Source of the DNA: Volucribacter amazonae
Lineage (GTDB): Bacteria > Pseudomonadota > Gammaproteobacteria > Enterobacterales > Pasteurellaceae
NCBI RefSeq assembly: GCF_029783845.1
Contig: NZ_LWID01000001.1
Span: 1,612,001-1,676,000, forward strand
Direction: 5' to 3'
DNA: 64,000 nt
Shown: positions 17,993 to 26,361 of the stretch, piece after piece
How the letters are laid out: the number at the start of each line of letters is the position of its first letter
How positions within the stretch are numbered: the first letter of the stretch is position 1
Program-made: the position numbers and the translations under genes
The notes under the pieces: model-generated
Seen by the model: only the letters and a program-made list of their open reading frames with translations
What the model was told of the DNA's origin: nothing
The model's database searches: none

Positions 17993-18022
17993 AATAAGCA
18001 TTACCATAGGGTGATGCTTATT
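17993..18022 (+). terminator. Intrinsic terminator after dgkA
   Basis: AATAAGCATTACC pairs with GGTGATGCTTATT around a 4-base loop, followed by a T run. It also forms the left end of the 115-bp direct repeat. Confidence 0.85.
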
Positions 18023-18107
18023 TTTTTATAATGCTATCAATTTTGCTTAACTCAAGGAAAAGTATTGTGTGGCTAAAAGTGCGGTGGGTTTTTAAAAAAT
18101 TTTTATC
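17993..18107 (+). repeat. 115-bp direct repeat, left copy
   Basis: Terminator hairpin, then GCTATCAATTTTGCTTAA, AAGGAAAAGTATTG, GTGGCTAAAAGTGCGGTGGG and TTTTTATC. Repeated in the same orientation at 18722-18837 with few differences; the pair brackets the gene at 18248. Confidence 0.88.
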
Positions 18108-18247
18108 CTAGATTATTAACTTGTGGTTATAACTGTTTTCGCAAAAAGGCTATTTTTTAACAAGGATAAAATCATTATCATAAGCACCAGTTACCCGTTA
18201 AGGGTTTTAGTAATGTTAAATGTTTATTTAGAAAAAAGGAAAGCAAA

Positions 18248-18694
18248 ATGAAACGTTATTTAATCAAAACAATGTTAGTGTTAACTTTAGGTTTTTCAAC
18301 ATTCAATGCGATGGCAGATGATAAAACCAGTATTGAAATTGAACGCTCAATTAGCCAGTTACCAGCCAGCCCTGTAACAAAGCCGACTGAACGTTACACA
18401 GAAACCCGAAAATTGCTTGAGCAAAAATTAGAGCAATTAGCCCAAACTACGGACAAAGCACAATTTGATGGGCTATTACAACAAAGTCGTGAACTAGCAC
18501 AACAAGCAAAATCATACAGCAATGATTTATTGGTGGATATGGGCGACAGTAGCGACAACCGCCGTTTAGAAGATGATGTGTTTTATAAACAATACCGTTT
18601 AAGTAAAATCATTAAATCTTTAGACCAAATTGAACAAGTGAGCCAAGACAATCAATTCGCTCAAGCACAACAACTGGCGAAAGCGTTAAGTTAA
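18248..18694 (+). CDS. Small secreted (periplasmic) protein of unknown function
   Basis: 148 aa. A classical signal peptide (MKRYLIKTMLVLTLGF) is expected to be cleaved after the Ala of NAMA near residue 23. The mature part is hydrophilic, rich in Gln/Leu/Lys and predicted helical (TRKLLEQKLEQLAQ, SRELAQQAKS, QAQQLAKALS), without cysteines or a recognised domain. AAAAAGGAAAG precedes the ATG. Bracketed by 115-bp direct repeats, each starting with a terminator, so it is an isolated transcription unit that may have been inserted or retained as a block. Confidence 0.8.
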   Translation: MKRYLIKTMLVLTLGFSTFNAMADDKTSIEIERSISQLPASPVTKPTERYTETRKLLEQKLEQLAQTTDKAQFDGLLQQSRELAQQAKSYSNDLLVDMGDSSDNRRLEDDVFYKQYRLSKIIKSLDQIEQVSQDNQFAQAQQLAKALS

Positions 18695-18721
18695 GCCTTG
18701 TTATTGTGAATTAAGTTAGTC

Positions 18722-18756
18722 AATAAGCATTACCTTTATGGTAATGCTTATTTTTT
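18722..18756 (+). terminator. Intrinsic terminator after the small secreted protein
   Basis: AATAAGCATTACC / GGTAATGCTTATT with a 5-base loop and T run; counterpart of the terminator at 17993-18022. Confidence 0.87.
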
Positions 18757-18837
18757 ATAAGGCTATCAATTTTGCTTAATTCAAGGAAAAGTATTGCGTG
18801 GCTAAAAGTGCGGTGGGGTTTGGCAAAATTTTTTATC
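18722..18837 (+). repeat. 115-bp direct repeat, right copy
   Basis: Same order as the copy at 17993-18107, including the uptake signal. It ends shortly before the 3' end of lacZ. Confidence 0.88.
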
Positions 18838-18869
18838 AATCCACAAATCCTCATCAACGTACGGTAATA

Positions 18870-21800
18870 TTAGCCAATATTTTTCGCTAATTGCCAATTT
18901 AATTGCCATTCAAATTGAGTATCATTCATACGATATTTTTCCGCTAAACTTGGCCCACAGGAATTTGATCCTACACCTGACATTTTATAATCCACACATA
19001 GCACCGTATATAAATCCTGTTGTAGCTGATAGCAATGTGTTTTTTCGCTTAATTGTTCGGCTAAGTAAGGCGAAAGATTAAAGCTAAAACAAGTATCAGA
19101 TGTAAAATAAAGTTTACAAAAGTCTGATTGGATTGCTAACCATTGGCAACCATAATGACTACCATTTTCTTGTGGTTTTAAATAGTTTTGCTGATTGGCT
19201 TGCGGATCGGTTTGATAAAAGCCCAATTTTGTTGCTTGATGTTTATCGCAATAACTTTCGCTTTCGCCATAACCAAAGTACTGGGTATGTTGAAAGCGTT
19301 TTGTTAATAGAAAACATAAACCAAAGCGTGGTAAATACGGTAAGTGCGGTGCTTTTTTGCCTGAAATTTTTAACTGTAATCGCCCATTGGGATCAATGCG
19401 ATAGCAAAGTTGTAAGCTGAGAATACGGGCTTGCCCCGTAGCGACTAAAGCACAATCTGCTTGTATTACCACTTGTTTGCCATTTCGTTGATAATGTACG
19501 TGATTTGCTTGGGTGTAAGCCTGATCATAGCCTGCTTGTTGCCAATGTTGTTTGATTAAGCTGTCATTATCTAATGGGGCTCGCCAAATATTTATGGCAA
19601 TAGGTTGTTGAATAATCTTTTGCTGTTGATAAGTTAAATGCTCAATTAACCCTGTTTTTTTCGCAAAAAGATAATGGATTTGTGGGGTAAATACTTCAAT
19701 ATATTGTGAAGTTTCTCGAATTTCCAGTTGATATTGCTCCTTTATCATTGGATAAAATAAGGGTAATTTATTTTGTGGAAATAAGGAAATTTGATCAAAA
19801 CCCAGCTCGTGGTGAGGGGGTAACAACGGGGTTTTAGATGTTTGATAATAATTTAAAGTTAATAACCAAAGGCTACCATTATCTTGGGGTAACGTTAGGG
19901 GTAAAAGTGCGGTTTGTTTGGCTGGTAATTTTATATCTTCCCAATAGCCTTGCTCTACGATTATACCATTTTCACTCAGTTGGTAAGCGATAGCAACGTT
20001 GTTTTGTAAATCGGTAAAATCAAAATAATTGGTTAATGCAATTTTTCCACCGACTAAATTAGCACGAATTGGGCGTTGTACGTTTTTTAATTCCAGTAAG
20101 TTAGATTGTATTTGCCGATCCGCTGTAACTAAGCCATCTAAACAAAAATGACCGTCATTAGGTTCATCAGCAAAATCGCCACCATACCCCATTTTTTCTT
20201 CATCTAAATAGGGCGAGTGATTGCACCATTCCCATACAAAACCGCCACAAGCCCCTGCATATTGATAAATGGCTTGCCAATAATCTTCCGCATCACCACA
20301 GGAATTTCCCATAGCATGGCTATATTCACAGAGTAAATAAGGTTTCGCTTGTGGTGTATTGGCAAAATAATTTGCCATATCTTGCACGCTTTTATACATT
20401 TCGCTATGTAGATCAAGGCAACGGCAATCATTTTGGTGGCTTGAATGTTGAAAAATAGCATTTTCGTAATGTACCAGTCGGCTCGGATCAAAATGTTTAA
20501 TCCAGCTTGCCGTTTGTTCAAAATTTTCGCCATATCCCGATTCATTACCCAATGACCAAATCAGTATAGAGGGGCGATTTTTATCCCGTTGTACATTGGC
20601 GATATTACGATCTAATATGGCTTGTTGCCATTGAGGCGAACGGGCAAAATAGCAGTAATTATCAATGATGTGTTGACGGATTTTTTCCTGTTCTTGCGGT
20701 GTTTCTACTGCAAGCAAAATGCTTTGTTCTGGGCTGGGTACATAAATGGCGTTGCAACCATGGCTTTCCACGTCAGCTTCAGCCATAAGATAAATACCAT
20801 ATTCATCACAAAGTTCTGCAAACCAAGGGGCGTTGGGGTAATGTGCGGTGCGAATCGCATTAAAATTATGTTGTTTAATTAAGGCTAAATCGGTTATTGC
20901 TTGTTGCCGACTAATAACATAGCCAGTGCGAGGATCACTATCGTGGCGATTAACCCCTTTAAATTTAATGGGGCAACCGTTAAGTAACACTACACCATTT
21001 TGTACTTCAATTTTACGAAAGCCCACTTTTTGATAGATGACTTCCTGTCCATAGCGGAAAGTCAATCCATATAATTTGGGGTCTTCTGCTTGCCATAATT
21101 GTAATTGGTTAATGCCAATGTCAATGCCGCTTTCGCTAACCCCACTAAGCAAAATATTACCTTGTGGATCATTTAACTGCCAAGCAATCTCTCTGGGTTG
21201 TTGATTGAATTGAAGCTGTACTTTTAATCTTCCTTGTTGCCAATTTTGTTCAATATCCGTTTGAATAAAAAAATCTTGTAAGTAGTTATGTTCACGTTGC
21301 AGAATATAAACGTCACGAAAAATCCCGCTCATACGAAATTTATCTTGATCTTCCAAGTAACTGCCTGCACACCATTTTAATACCACAAGGTGCAAATGAT
21401 TTTGTCCAGCTTGTAGAAAAGGGCTAATATCGAATTCAGAAGTGCTATGGCTGATTTGTGAATAACCGACAAATTGGCGATTGACATATAAAAATAAACA
21501 GCTATCAACCCCTTCAAAATTCAATAAATAATGTTGTTGTGCTTGTGGGGAAAAATCAAACGCAAGATGATATAAGCCACAAGGGGTATCTTGAGGCACA
21601 AAAGGCGGATCAAAAGGGAAAGGATAGCGAATGTTTGTGTATTGATGTTGATCATAACCTGCCGTTTGCCAATTAGCTGGTACGGCAATTTGTTGAGAAA
21701 AAGATTGCGTTAGAAAATCCGCAGGCAAATCCCAATAGCTATGATAATACGCAAAATCCCATTGCCCATTTAGCAAGTTAAAAAAGGCTGAAAATTCTCG

Positions 21801-21908
21801 CTGATTTTTGACCGCACTTGCGACATTATGATAAGGAATAAAATAAGCGTGATGCGGCGTAGTATTAATATGCAGGATCTGCGGATCTTGAAAATATGGA
21901 GGTAACAT
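18870..21908 (-). CDS. lacZ: Beta-galactosidase, glycoside hydrolase family 2
   Basis: Hydrolyses lactose and other beta-galactosides (1012 aa; E. coli LacZ 1024). Domain order is typical: jelly roll (about 45-210, LYVNRQFVGYSQ), immunoglobulin-like, TIM barrel with acid/base Glu456 in LGNESGYG and nucleophile Glu528 in LLCEYSHAMGNS, second Ig-like and C-terminal beta-sandwich. AGGAATAAGCT precedes the ATG. Transcribed alone; no lacY permease or LacI-type repressor is next to it. A near-perfect CRP site lies upstream. Confidence 0.96.
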   Translation of the reverse strand: MLPPYFQDPQILHINTTPHHAYFIPYHNVASAVKNQREFSAFFNLLNGQWDFAYYHSYWDLPADFLTQSFSQQIAVPANWQTAGYDQHQYTNIRYPFPFDPPFVPQDTPCGLYHLAFDFSPQAQQHYLLNFEGVDSCLFLYVNRQFVGYSQISHSTSEFDISPFLQAGQNHLHLVVLKWCAGSYLEDQDKFRMSGIFRDVYILQREHNYLQDFFIQTDIEQNWQQGRLKVQLQFNQQPREIAWQLNDPQGNILLSGVSESGIDIGINQLQLWQAEDPKLYGLTFRYGQEVIYQKVGFRKIEVQNGVVLLNGCPIKFKGVNRHDSDPRTGYVISRQQAITDLALIKQHNFNAIRTAHYPNAPWFAELCDEYGIYLMAEADVESHGCNAIYVPSPEQSILLAVETPQEQEKIRQHIIDNYCYFARSPQWQQAILDRNIANVQRDKNRPSILIWSLGNESGYGENFEQTASWIKHFDPSRLVHYENAIFQHSSHQNDCRCLDLHSEMYKSVQDMANYFANTPQAKPYLLCEYSHAMGNSCGDAEDYWQAIYQYAGACGGFVWEWCNHSPYLDEEKMGYGGDFADEPNDGHFCLDGLVTADRQIQSNLLELKNVQRPIRANLVGGKIALTNYFDFTDLQNNVAIAYQLSENGIIVEQGYWEDIKLPAKQTALLPLTLPQDNGSLWLLTLNYYQTSKTPLLPPHHELGFDQISLFPQNKLPLFYPMIKEQYQLEIRETSQYIEVFTPQIHYLFAKKTGLIEHLTYQQQKIIQQPIAINIWRAPLDNDSLIKQHWQQAGYDQAYTQANHVHYQRNGKQVVIQADCALVATGQARILSLQLCYRIDPNGRLQLKISGKKAPHLPYLPRFGLCFLLTKRFQHTQYFGYGESESYCDKHQATKLGFYQTDPQANQQNYLKPQENGSHYGCQWLAIQSDFCKLYFTSDTCFSFNLSPYLAEQLSEKTHCYQLQQDLYTVLCVDYKMSGVGSNSCGPSLAEKYRMNDTQFEWQLNWQLAKNIG

Positions 21909-21944
21909 AGCTTATTCCTAATAATATCCTGATGCCATTTCATT

Positions 21945-21950
21945 ACTATA
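21945..21950 (-). promoter_or_regulatory. Putative -10 element of the lacZ promoter
   Basis: TATAGT on the minus strand. Placing the transcript start about 7 bases further puts the CRP dyad centre near -41.5, the class II geometry. Prediction only. Confidence 0.5.
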
Positions 21951-21968
21951 ACCAAAATAAACAAAGAA

Positions 21969-21990
21969 AATTGTGAATAGGATCACAAAT
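21969..21990 (-). promoter_or_regulatory. CRP-cAMP binding site upstream of lacZ
   Basis: TGTGA-ATAGGA-TCACA at 21972-21987 is a perfect match to the CRP core, with AAT/AAAT flanks extending the dyad. Located about 64 bases from the lacZ start; cyaA is also in this window. Confidence 0.8.
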
Positions 21991-22036
21991 TGAATGTTTA
22001 TTCTCATTAATAGGCAAAAGTGCGGTCTTTTTTGCC

Positions 22037-22061
22037 ATTATTTTAAAGTGGAACGACTATA
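22037..22061. repeat. Correia-like element, copy 6 (single arm)
   Basis: Only the right arm, ATTATTTTAAAGTGGAACGACTATA, between lacZ and the tyrP-like gene. Confidence 0.55.
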
Positions 22062-22127
22062 AAATGGGGCATATAGTGCATTTTTCTGAATATTCCTGTT
22101 TATAACGATGACAATGGCTATACATTC

Positions 22128-22145
22128 TGTAAAAAATACCCTACA
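22128..22145 (+). promoter_or_regulatory. Weak TyrR-like box upstream of the TyrP-like gene
   Basis: TGTAAA-N6-CCTACA matches the TyrR consensus TGTAAA-N6-TTTACA at 10 of 12 positions, 42 bases before the start. Weak; mentioned because tyrP is TyrR-controlled in E. coli. Confidence 0.3.
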
Positions 22146-22186
22146 ATCTCGTACACTTTTGATTACAACCCATTTACAGGTGATTT

Positions 22187-23401
22187 ATGAACAAAACCCT
22201 TGGTACAACCTTATTAGTGGCAGGGACAATGATAGGTGGTGGTATGTTGGCAATGCCACTCACTTCGGCTGGAATAGGTTTTGGCTTTACTTTGCTGTTA
22301 CTGATTGCATTATGGGCATTATTGACCTTTAGTGCCTTGCTCTTTGTGGAAATTTACCAAACCGCAGAACCTGATGCGGGGATTGGCACGCTTGCGGCTC
22401 AATATTTTGGCAAAACAGGAAGAATTATTGCTACCATTGTCCTAATGGTATTTTTATATGCGTTATTATCCGCTTATGTAACGGGTGGTGGCGGATTAAT
22501 TGCAGGGGTAATGCCAATCATTGGCAATAGTGAATTAACGAGCCAGCTTACTATTGTGATGTTTACTCTTGTATTTGGCTGTGCGGTTGTGATGGGAACA
22601 AAAAGCACTGACGGTTTAAACCGCATTTTATTTTTTATTATGTTAGCGGCGTTTGCTTTGGTGTTATTGTTATTAATGCCAAAAATTCAATTCAATAATC
22701 TTATGGCAATGCCCATTGATAACGCCTTAATTATTTCAGCCAGCCCCGTTTTCTTCACGGCATTTGGCTTTCATGGCTCTATTCCAAGTTTAAATAACTA
22801 CCTTGGTGGCAATATCAAAGCCTTACGCTTTGCGATTATTTGCGGTGGTTTAATTACCCTTACTGCCTATATTTTATGGCAACTTTCTACCCATGGGGTG
22901 TTGAGCCAAACGGAATTTTTAAGCATCTTACAAACTGATCCAACCTTAAACGGCTTAGTCAATGCCACCTTACAAATTACAGGTAGCCCCATGATTGCGT
23001 GGATTGTGAGAATATTTTCTGCTTTAGCCCTGATTACCTCTTTCTTAGGCGTTGCTTTGGGGTTACTTGAAAGCATTGATGACTTATTAAAACGGGTATG
23101 GCAACACCAAGCAAGCCGTTTTACCCTTGGCGTACTCACCTTTTTGCCACCTATGTTATTTGCTTTATTCTATCCGCAAGGCTTTATCCTCGCATTAGGT
23201 TATGCAGGACAAATGTTTGCTTTTTATGCGATAGTCTTGCCTGTGGCATTGGTTTGGCAAGTTCGCCGTCAACAGCCTAGATTGCCTTATCGTGTGCTTG
23301 GCGGTAAACCGATGTTGATTATCGTGTTATTGTTAGGCATTGCCATTACTTCTATTCCATTTTTCATCAAAGCAGGCTATTTGCCGTTTGTGGTAGGGTA
23401 A
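22187..23401 (+). CDS. tyrP: Aromatic amino acid transporter, TyrP-like
   Basis: Proton-driven importer of the hydroxy/aromatic amino acid permease family (404 aa; E. coli TyrP 403), about 11 TM segments. N-terminal VAGTMIGGGMLAMPL, central FTAFGFHGSIPSLNNY, and SFLGVALGL / LTFLPPMLFALFYPQGF agree best with TyrP, less with Mtr. AGGTGATTT precedes the ATG. Specificity for tyrosine versus tryptophan cannot be read from the sequence. Confidence 0.82.
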   Translation: MNKTLGTTLLVAGTMIGGGMLAMPLTSAGIGFGFTLLLLIALWALLTFSALLFVEIYQTAEPDAGIGTLAAQYFGKTGRIIATIVLMVFLYALLSAYVTGGGGLIAGVMPIIGNSELTSQLTIVMFTLVFGCAVVMGTKSTDGLNRILFFIMLAAFALVLLLLMPKIQFNNLMAMPIDNALIISASPVFFTAFGFHGSIPSLNNYLGGNIKALRFAIICGGLITLTAYILWQLSTHGVLSQTEFLSILQTDPTLNGLVNATLQITGSPMIAWIVRIFSALALITSFLGVALGLLESIDDLLKRVWQHQASRFTLGVLTFLPPMLFALFYPQGFILALGYAGQMFAFYAIVLPVALVWQVRRQQPRLPYRVLGGKPMLIIVLLLGIAITSIPFFIKAGYLPFVVG

Positions 23402-23479
23402 GGTAATTATCCTTTAATATTAAGGGCAAGATTTTTTAGATTTAGGCACGCATTTAATGTCGTGCCTCCTTGTCTTACT

Positions 23480-23501
23480 CTATTTGATCTAAATCACATA
23501 A
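23480..23501 (+). promoter_or_regulatory. CRP- or FNR-type site upstream of pckA
   Basis: TTTGA-TCTAAA-TCACA (23483-23498) matches CRP at 9 of 10 core bases. The overlapping TTGAT-CTAA-ATCAC matches FNR at 9 of 10. It is 130-145 bases upstream of pckA. Either regulator would make sense for this gene. Confidence 0.6.
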
Positions 23502-23626
23502 TCAGCGAACTATCCCCCTATTTTTTCATTTATTTTTCGGTTTAGTGATCTATCTAACATTTTTTAGGTAGAAATTCGCATACAATAATCACAGTAAATT
23601 TAAATTTTTAACAAAAGGGGTAATTT

Positions 23627-25237
23627 ATGACTGATGTAATTATTAACGAGCTGGCAGATCTCGGTATTTATAATGTAAAACAAATTGTGCGTAATCCGAG
23701 TTATGAGGTTTTATTTGAAGAAGAAACCAAACCTGAATTAACAGGCTATGAAAAGGGAACATTAACTAATCAAGGTGCGGTTGCCGTTGATACAGGAATT
23801 TTTACAGGACGTTCACCAAAAGATAAATATATTGTATTAGATAAAAAAACGGAAAATACCGTATGGTGGACAAGCGATAAGGTTAAAAATGATAATAAAC
23901 CAATGAACCAACAAACTTGGCAGAGTTTAAAATCCTTAGTCACCCAACAATTATCAGGTAAACGTTTATTTGTGGTTGATGCCTTTTGTGGGGCAAATAA
24001 AAATACCCGTTTAGCGGTGCGAATTATTACCGAAGTTGCTTGGCAAGCCCATTTTGTTACCAATATGTTTATTCGCCCCTCAGCGGAAGAATTGGTAAAC
24101 TTCAAGCCTGATTTTGTGGTAATGAATGGCTCTAAGGTAACCAATCCGAATTGGCAAGAACAAGGATTAAATTCAGAAAATTTTGTGGCGTTTAATATTA
24201 CTGAGGGTATTCAACTGATTGGCGGTACTTGGTACGGTGGCGAAATGAAAAAAGGTATGTTTGCTATGATGAACTACTTTTTACCATTACAAGGCATCGC
24301 CTCAATGCACTGTTCGGCAAATGTGGGAGAAAAAGGCGATGTCGCCATTTTCTTTGGTTTATCTGGCACAGGAAAAACCACGCTTTCTACCGATCCGAAA
24401 CGTCAATTAATCGGCGATGATGAACATGGTTGGGACGATGAAGGGGTATTCAACTATGAAGGGGGTTGCTATGCCAAAACCATTAATTTATCGCCAGAAA
24501 ATGAACCCGATATTTATGGGGCGATTAAACGTGATGCCTTATTAGAAAACGTGGTGGTATTGCCAAATGGCGATGTAGATTATGCTGACGGTTCAAAAAC
24601 CGAAAATACCCGTGTATCTTACCCAATTTATCACATTAACAACATTGTGAAACCTGTGTCTAAAGCAGGGCATGCTAAAAAAGTGATTTTCTTAACTGCT
24701 GATGCCTTTGGCGTGTTGCCACCAGTGGCAAAATTAACCGCAGAGCAAACTAAGTATTATTTCCTCTCAGGGTTTACCGCTAAATTAGCCGGCACTGAAC
24801 GAGGAATTACCGAGCCAACCCCAACGTTCTCTGCTTGTTTTGGGGCGGCATTTTTAACTTTACACCCAACCCAATATGCACAAGTATTGGTTAAACATAT
24901 GCAAGCCGCAGGAGCAGAGGCTTATTTGGTTAATACAGGGTGGAACGGTACAGGTAAACGGATTTCAATTAAAGATACCAGAGCGATTATTGATGCGATT
25001 TTAGACGGCTCTATTGAACAAGCTGAAATGGGCAGTTTACCAATTTTTGATTTAGCCATTCCAAAAGCATTGCCAAATGTTGACCCTGCTATTTTAGATC
25101 CGAGAAATACCTATTCTGATCCAACGCAATGGCAAACAAAAGCTCAAGATCTGGCACAACGTTTTGTGAAAAACTTTGAAAAATACACCGAGAATGATGA
25201 AGGCAAAGCATTAATCAATGCCGGTCCAAAAATTTAA
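23627..25237 (+). CDS. pckA: Phosphoenolpyruvate carboxykinase (ATP)
   Basis: Interconverts oxaloacetate + ATP and PEP + CO2 + ADP (536 aa; E. coli 540). In capnophilic Pasteurellaceae it can run in the carboxylating direction towards succinate. Kinase-1a P-loop FGLSGTGKTTLS is followed by IGDDEHGWDDEGVFNYEGGCYAK with metal ligands; the substrate Arg is in FTGRSPKDKY. AAAAGGGGTAATTT precedes the ATG. A single gene with its own terminator. Confidence 0.96.
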   Translation: MTDVIINELADLGIYNVKQIVRNPSYEVLFEEETKPELTGYEKGTLTNQGAVAVDTGIFTGRSPKDKYIVLDKKTENTVWWTSDKVKNDNKPMNQQTWQSLKSLVTQQLSGKRLFVVDAFCGANKNTRLAVRIITEVAWQAHFVTNMFIRPSAEELVNFKPDFVVMNGSKVTNPNWQEQGLNSENFVAFNITEGIQLIGGTWYGGEMKKGMFAMMNYFLPLQGIASMHCSANVGEKGDVAIFFGLSGTGKTTLSTDPKRQLIGDDEHGWDDEGVFNYEGGCYAKTINLSPENEPDIYGAIKRDALLENVVVLPNGDVDYADGSKTENTRVSYPIYHINNIVKPVSKAGHAKKVIFLTADAFGVLPPVAKLTAEQTKYYFLSGFTAKLAGTERGITEPTPTFSACFGAAFLTLHPTQYAQVLVKHMQAAGAEAYLVNTGWNGTGKRISIKDTRAIIDAILDGSIEQAEMGSLPIFDLAIPKALPNVDPAILDPRNTYSDPTQWQTKAQDLAQRFVKNFEKYTENDEGKALINAGPKI

Positions 25238-25267
25238 TTGACAATCCTCTTAGTCATTTAAAAACGA

Positions 25268-25300
25268 GAGGGAATAACATTGGTTATTCCCTCATTTTAT
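25268..25300 (+). terminator. Intrinsic terminator after pckA
   Basis: GAGGGAATAAC (25268-25278) pairs with GTTATTCCCTC (25283-25293) around ATTG, followed by ATTTTAT. Confidence 0.88.
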
Positions 25301-25316
25301 AGTCGTTTCACTTTAA
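25298..25316. repeat. Correia-like element, copy 7 (single arm)
   Basis: TATAGTCGTTTCACTTTAA only; overlaps the T tail of the pckA terminator, between convergent pckA and mscL. Confidence 0.6.
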
Positions 25317-25320
25317 TGGC

Positions 25321-25728
25321 TTAACTACGATTATCTTTTAATAAATCGCGAATTTCTGTCAGTAATTTTTCTTCGCTAGAAGGTTCAGCGGGTTTTTCTT
25401 CCTCTGCTGGGGTTTCACGTTTTAATTTATTTAACGCTTTGATCATCATAAAAATAGCAAAGGCGATAATAATAAAATCAAAGACAGTTTGAATAAATGC
25501 ACCATAATTTAATGCTACTTCAGGGGTATCACCTACCGCTTGCACCAACACAATTTTTAAATCTTTAAAATCAACGTTGTCAGTAAGTACCCCTAATACA
25601 GGCATAATCACGTCTGATACTAATGAACTAACGATTTTGCCAAATGCACCACCGATAATGACACCCACTGCCATATCAACGACATTGCCACGCATGGCAA
25701 ATTCACGAAACTCTTTAATAAAACTCAT
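25321..25728 (-). CDS. mscL: Large-conductance mechanosensitive channel MscL
   Basis: Pentameric inner-membrane safety valve (135 aa). N-terminal amphipathic SFIKEFREFAMRGN, pore helix VVDMAVGVIIGGAFGKIVSSLVSD, second TM (FDFIIIAFAIFMMIKALNKL) and charged C-terminal helix EEKLLTEIRDLL match the family. GAGGAATTTTT precedes the ATG. A Correia-like element begins 17 bases upstream, so any promoter lies in or beyond that element. Confidence 0.95.
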   Translation of the reverse strand: MSFIKEFREFAMRGNVVDMAVGVIIGGAFGKIVSSLVSDVIMPVLGVLTDNVDFKDLKIVLVQAVGDTPEVALNYGAFIQTVFDFIIIAFAIFMMIKALNKLKRETPAEEEKPAEPSSEEKLLTEIRDLLKDNRS

Positions 25729-25745
25729 AAAAATTCCTCTAATGT

Positions 25746-25850
25746 TATAGTCGTTTCAATTTAAAATAAGACAAGGCGGTACGCCGAAGACAGTACAAAT
25801 AGTACGGCAAGGCGTGCCAACGCAGTATTATTTTAAAGTGGGGCGACTAA
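25746..25850. repeat. Correia-like element, copy 8 (full length)
   Basis: 105 bp: arm TATAGTCGTTTCAATTTAAA, core with GACAAGGCGGTACGCC, then GACAGTACAAATAGTACGG and CAAGGCGTGCCAACGC, right arm ATTTTAAAGTGGGGCGACTA. The core resembles the Neisseria Correia element as remembered. Lies 17 bases upstream of mscL. Confidence 0.88.
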
Positions 25851-25967
25851 AATGATGATTAAATCAGGCGGTATTATAGAGCCTTTATAAAATAAGTACA
25901 GCAAAGAAAGACAAAAAATCTTAAAACGTACCGCACTTTTAACTTAACATTGCTTTTATTTTGAATG

Positions 25968-26290
25968 AAAGTGCGGTCAGTTTTGGGATTATTTTTTGCT
26001 GTTATTTCTCCGTCTTTGCTAACGGTTTCGTCCCTTTTTACAAAAGAGACGACTTACTTTCTTTGCTTGCACAAAGAAAGTAAGCAAAGAAATGCACCCC
26101 CTAGAAAAATTTTGATCCTGTGTTTCAACTTGAACCATTACGCCACATTTCTGAACTCGCCTTGCTCCGCAAGGCTCAAACAGCAGAAATGTGCCTATGG
26201 TTCTAAGTTTTACACAGGGAATTTTTAAGGGGGAATGATCGGAAGTATCCATATTTTTGGGAAAAAATACAAAAACCCACCGCACTTTAA
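25968..26290. repeat. Structured ~323-bp repeat, copy B
   Basis: Same orientation and order as copy A: leading uptake signal, TTACTTTCTTTG hairpin, CCCCCTAGAAAAATT, nested hairpin with GAACTCGCC and GCAAGGCTC loops, AAGGGGG, and terminal CCGCACTTTAA. About 90% identical to copy A by eye; differences are scattered point changes. Confidence 0.88.
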
Positions 26291-26309
26291 TCCCAAACAT
26301 TGAGATATA

Positions 26310-26343
26310 AAAAAATGCCATAGTAATCACTATGGCATTTTTT
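26310..26343 (-). terminator. Intrinsic terminator after fruA
   Basis: Inverted repeat ATGCCATAGT / ACTATGGCAT (26315-26324 with 26329-26338) flanked by A and T runs; downstream of fruA on the minus strand. Confidence 0.88.
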
Positions 26344-26361
26344 GTTAATCTTTAACCAGCA

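Larger units (their letters stand above)
17910..18247. other. 338-bp intergenic region between dgkA and the small secreted protein
   Basis: Contains a shortened Correia-like element (17925-17980), the dgkA terminator and the left direct repeat (17993-18107) with an uptake signal at 18077-18085. About 140 bases of upstream sequence for the gene at 18248 follow. No gene seen. Confidence 0.7.
25729..26361. other. 633-bp gene-free region between mscL and fruA
   Basis: Contains a full Correia-like element (25746-25850), an uptake signal in complement near 25930, the structured repeat copy B (25968-26290) and the fruA terminator. Reading frames inside copy B follow the repeat and have no gene-like support. 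Confidence 0.75.

Noticed and set aside
25965..26228. 87-codon reading frame in structured repeat copy B
   Set aside because: Starts within the uptake signal and crosses the hairpins; no coding signature. Treated as repeat DNA.
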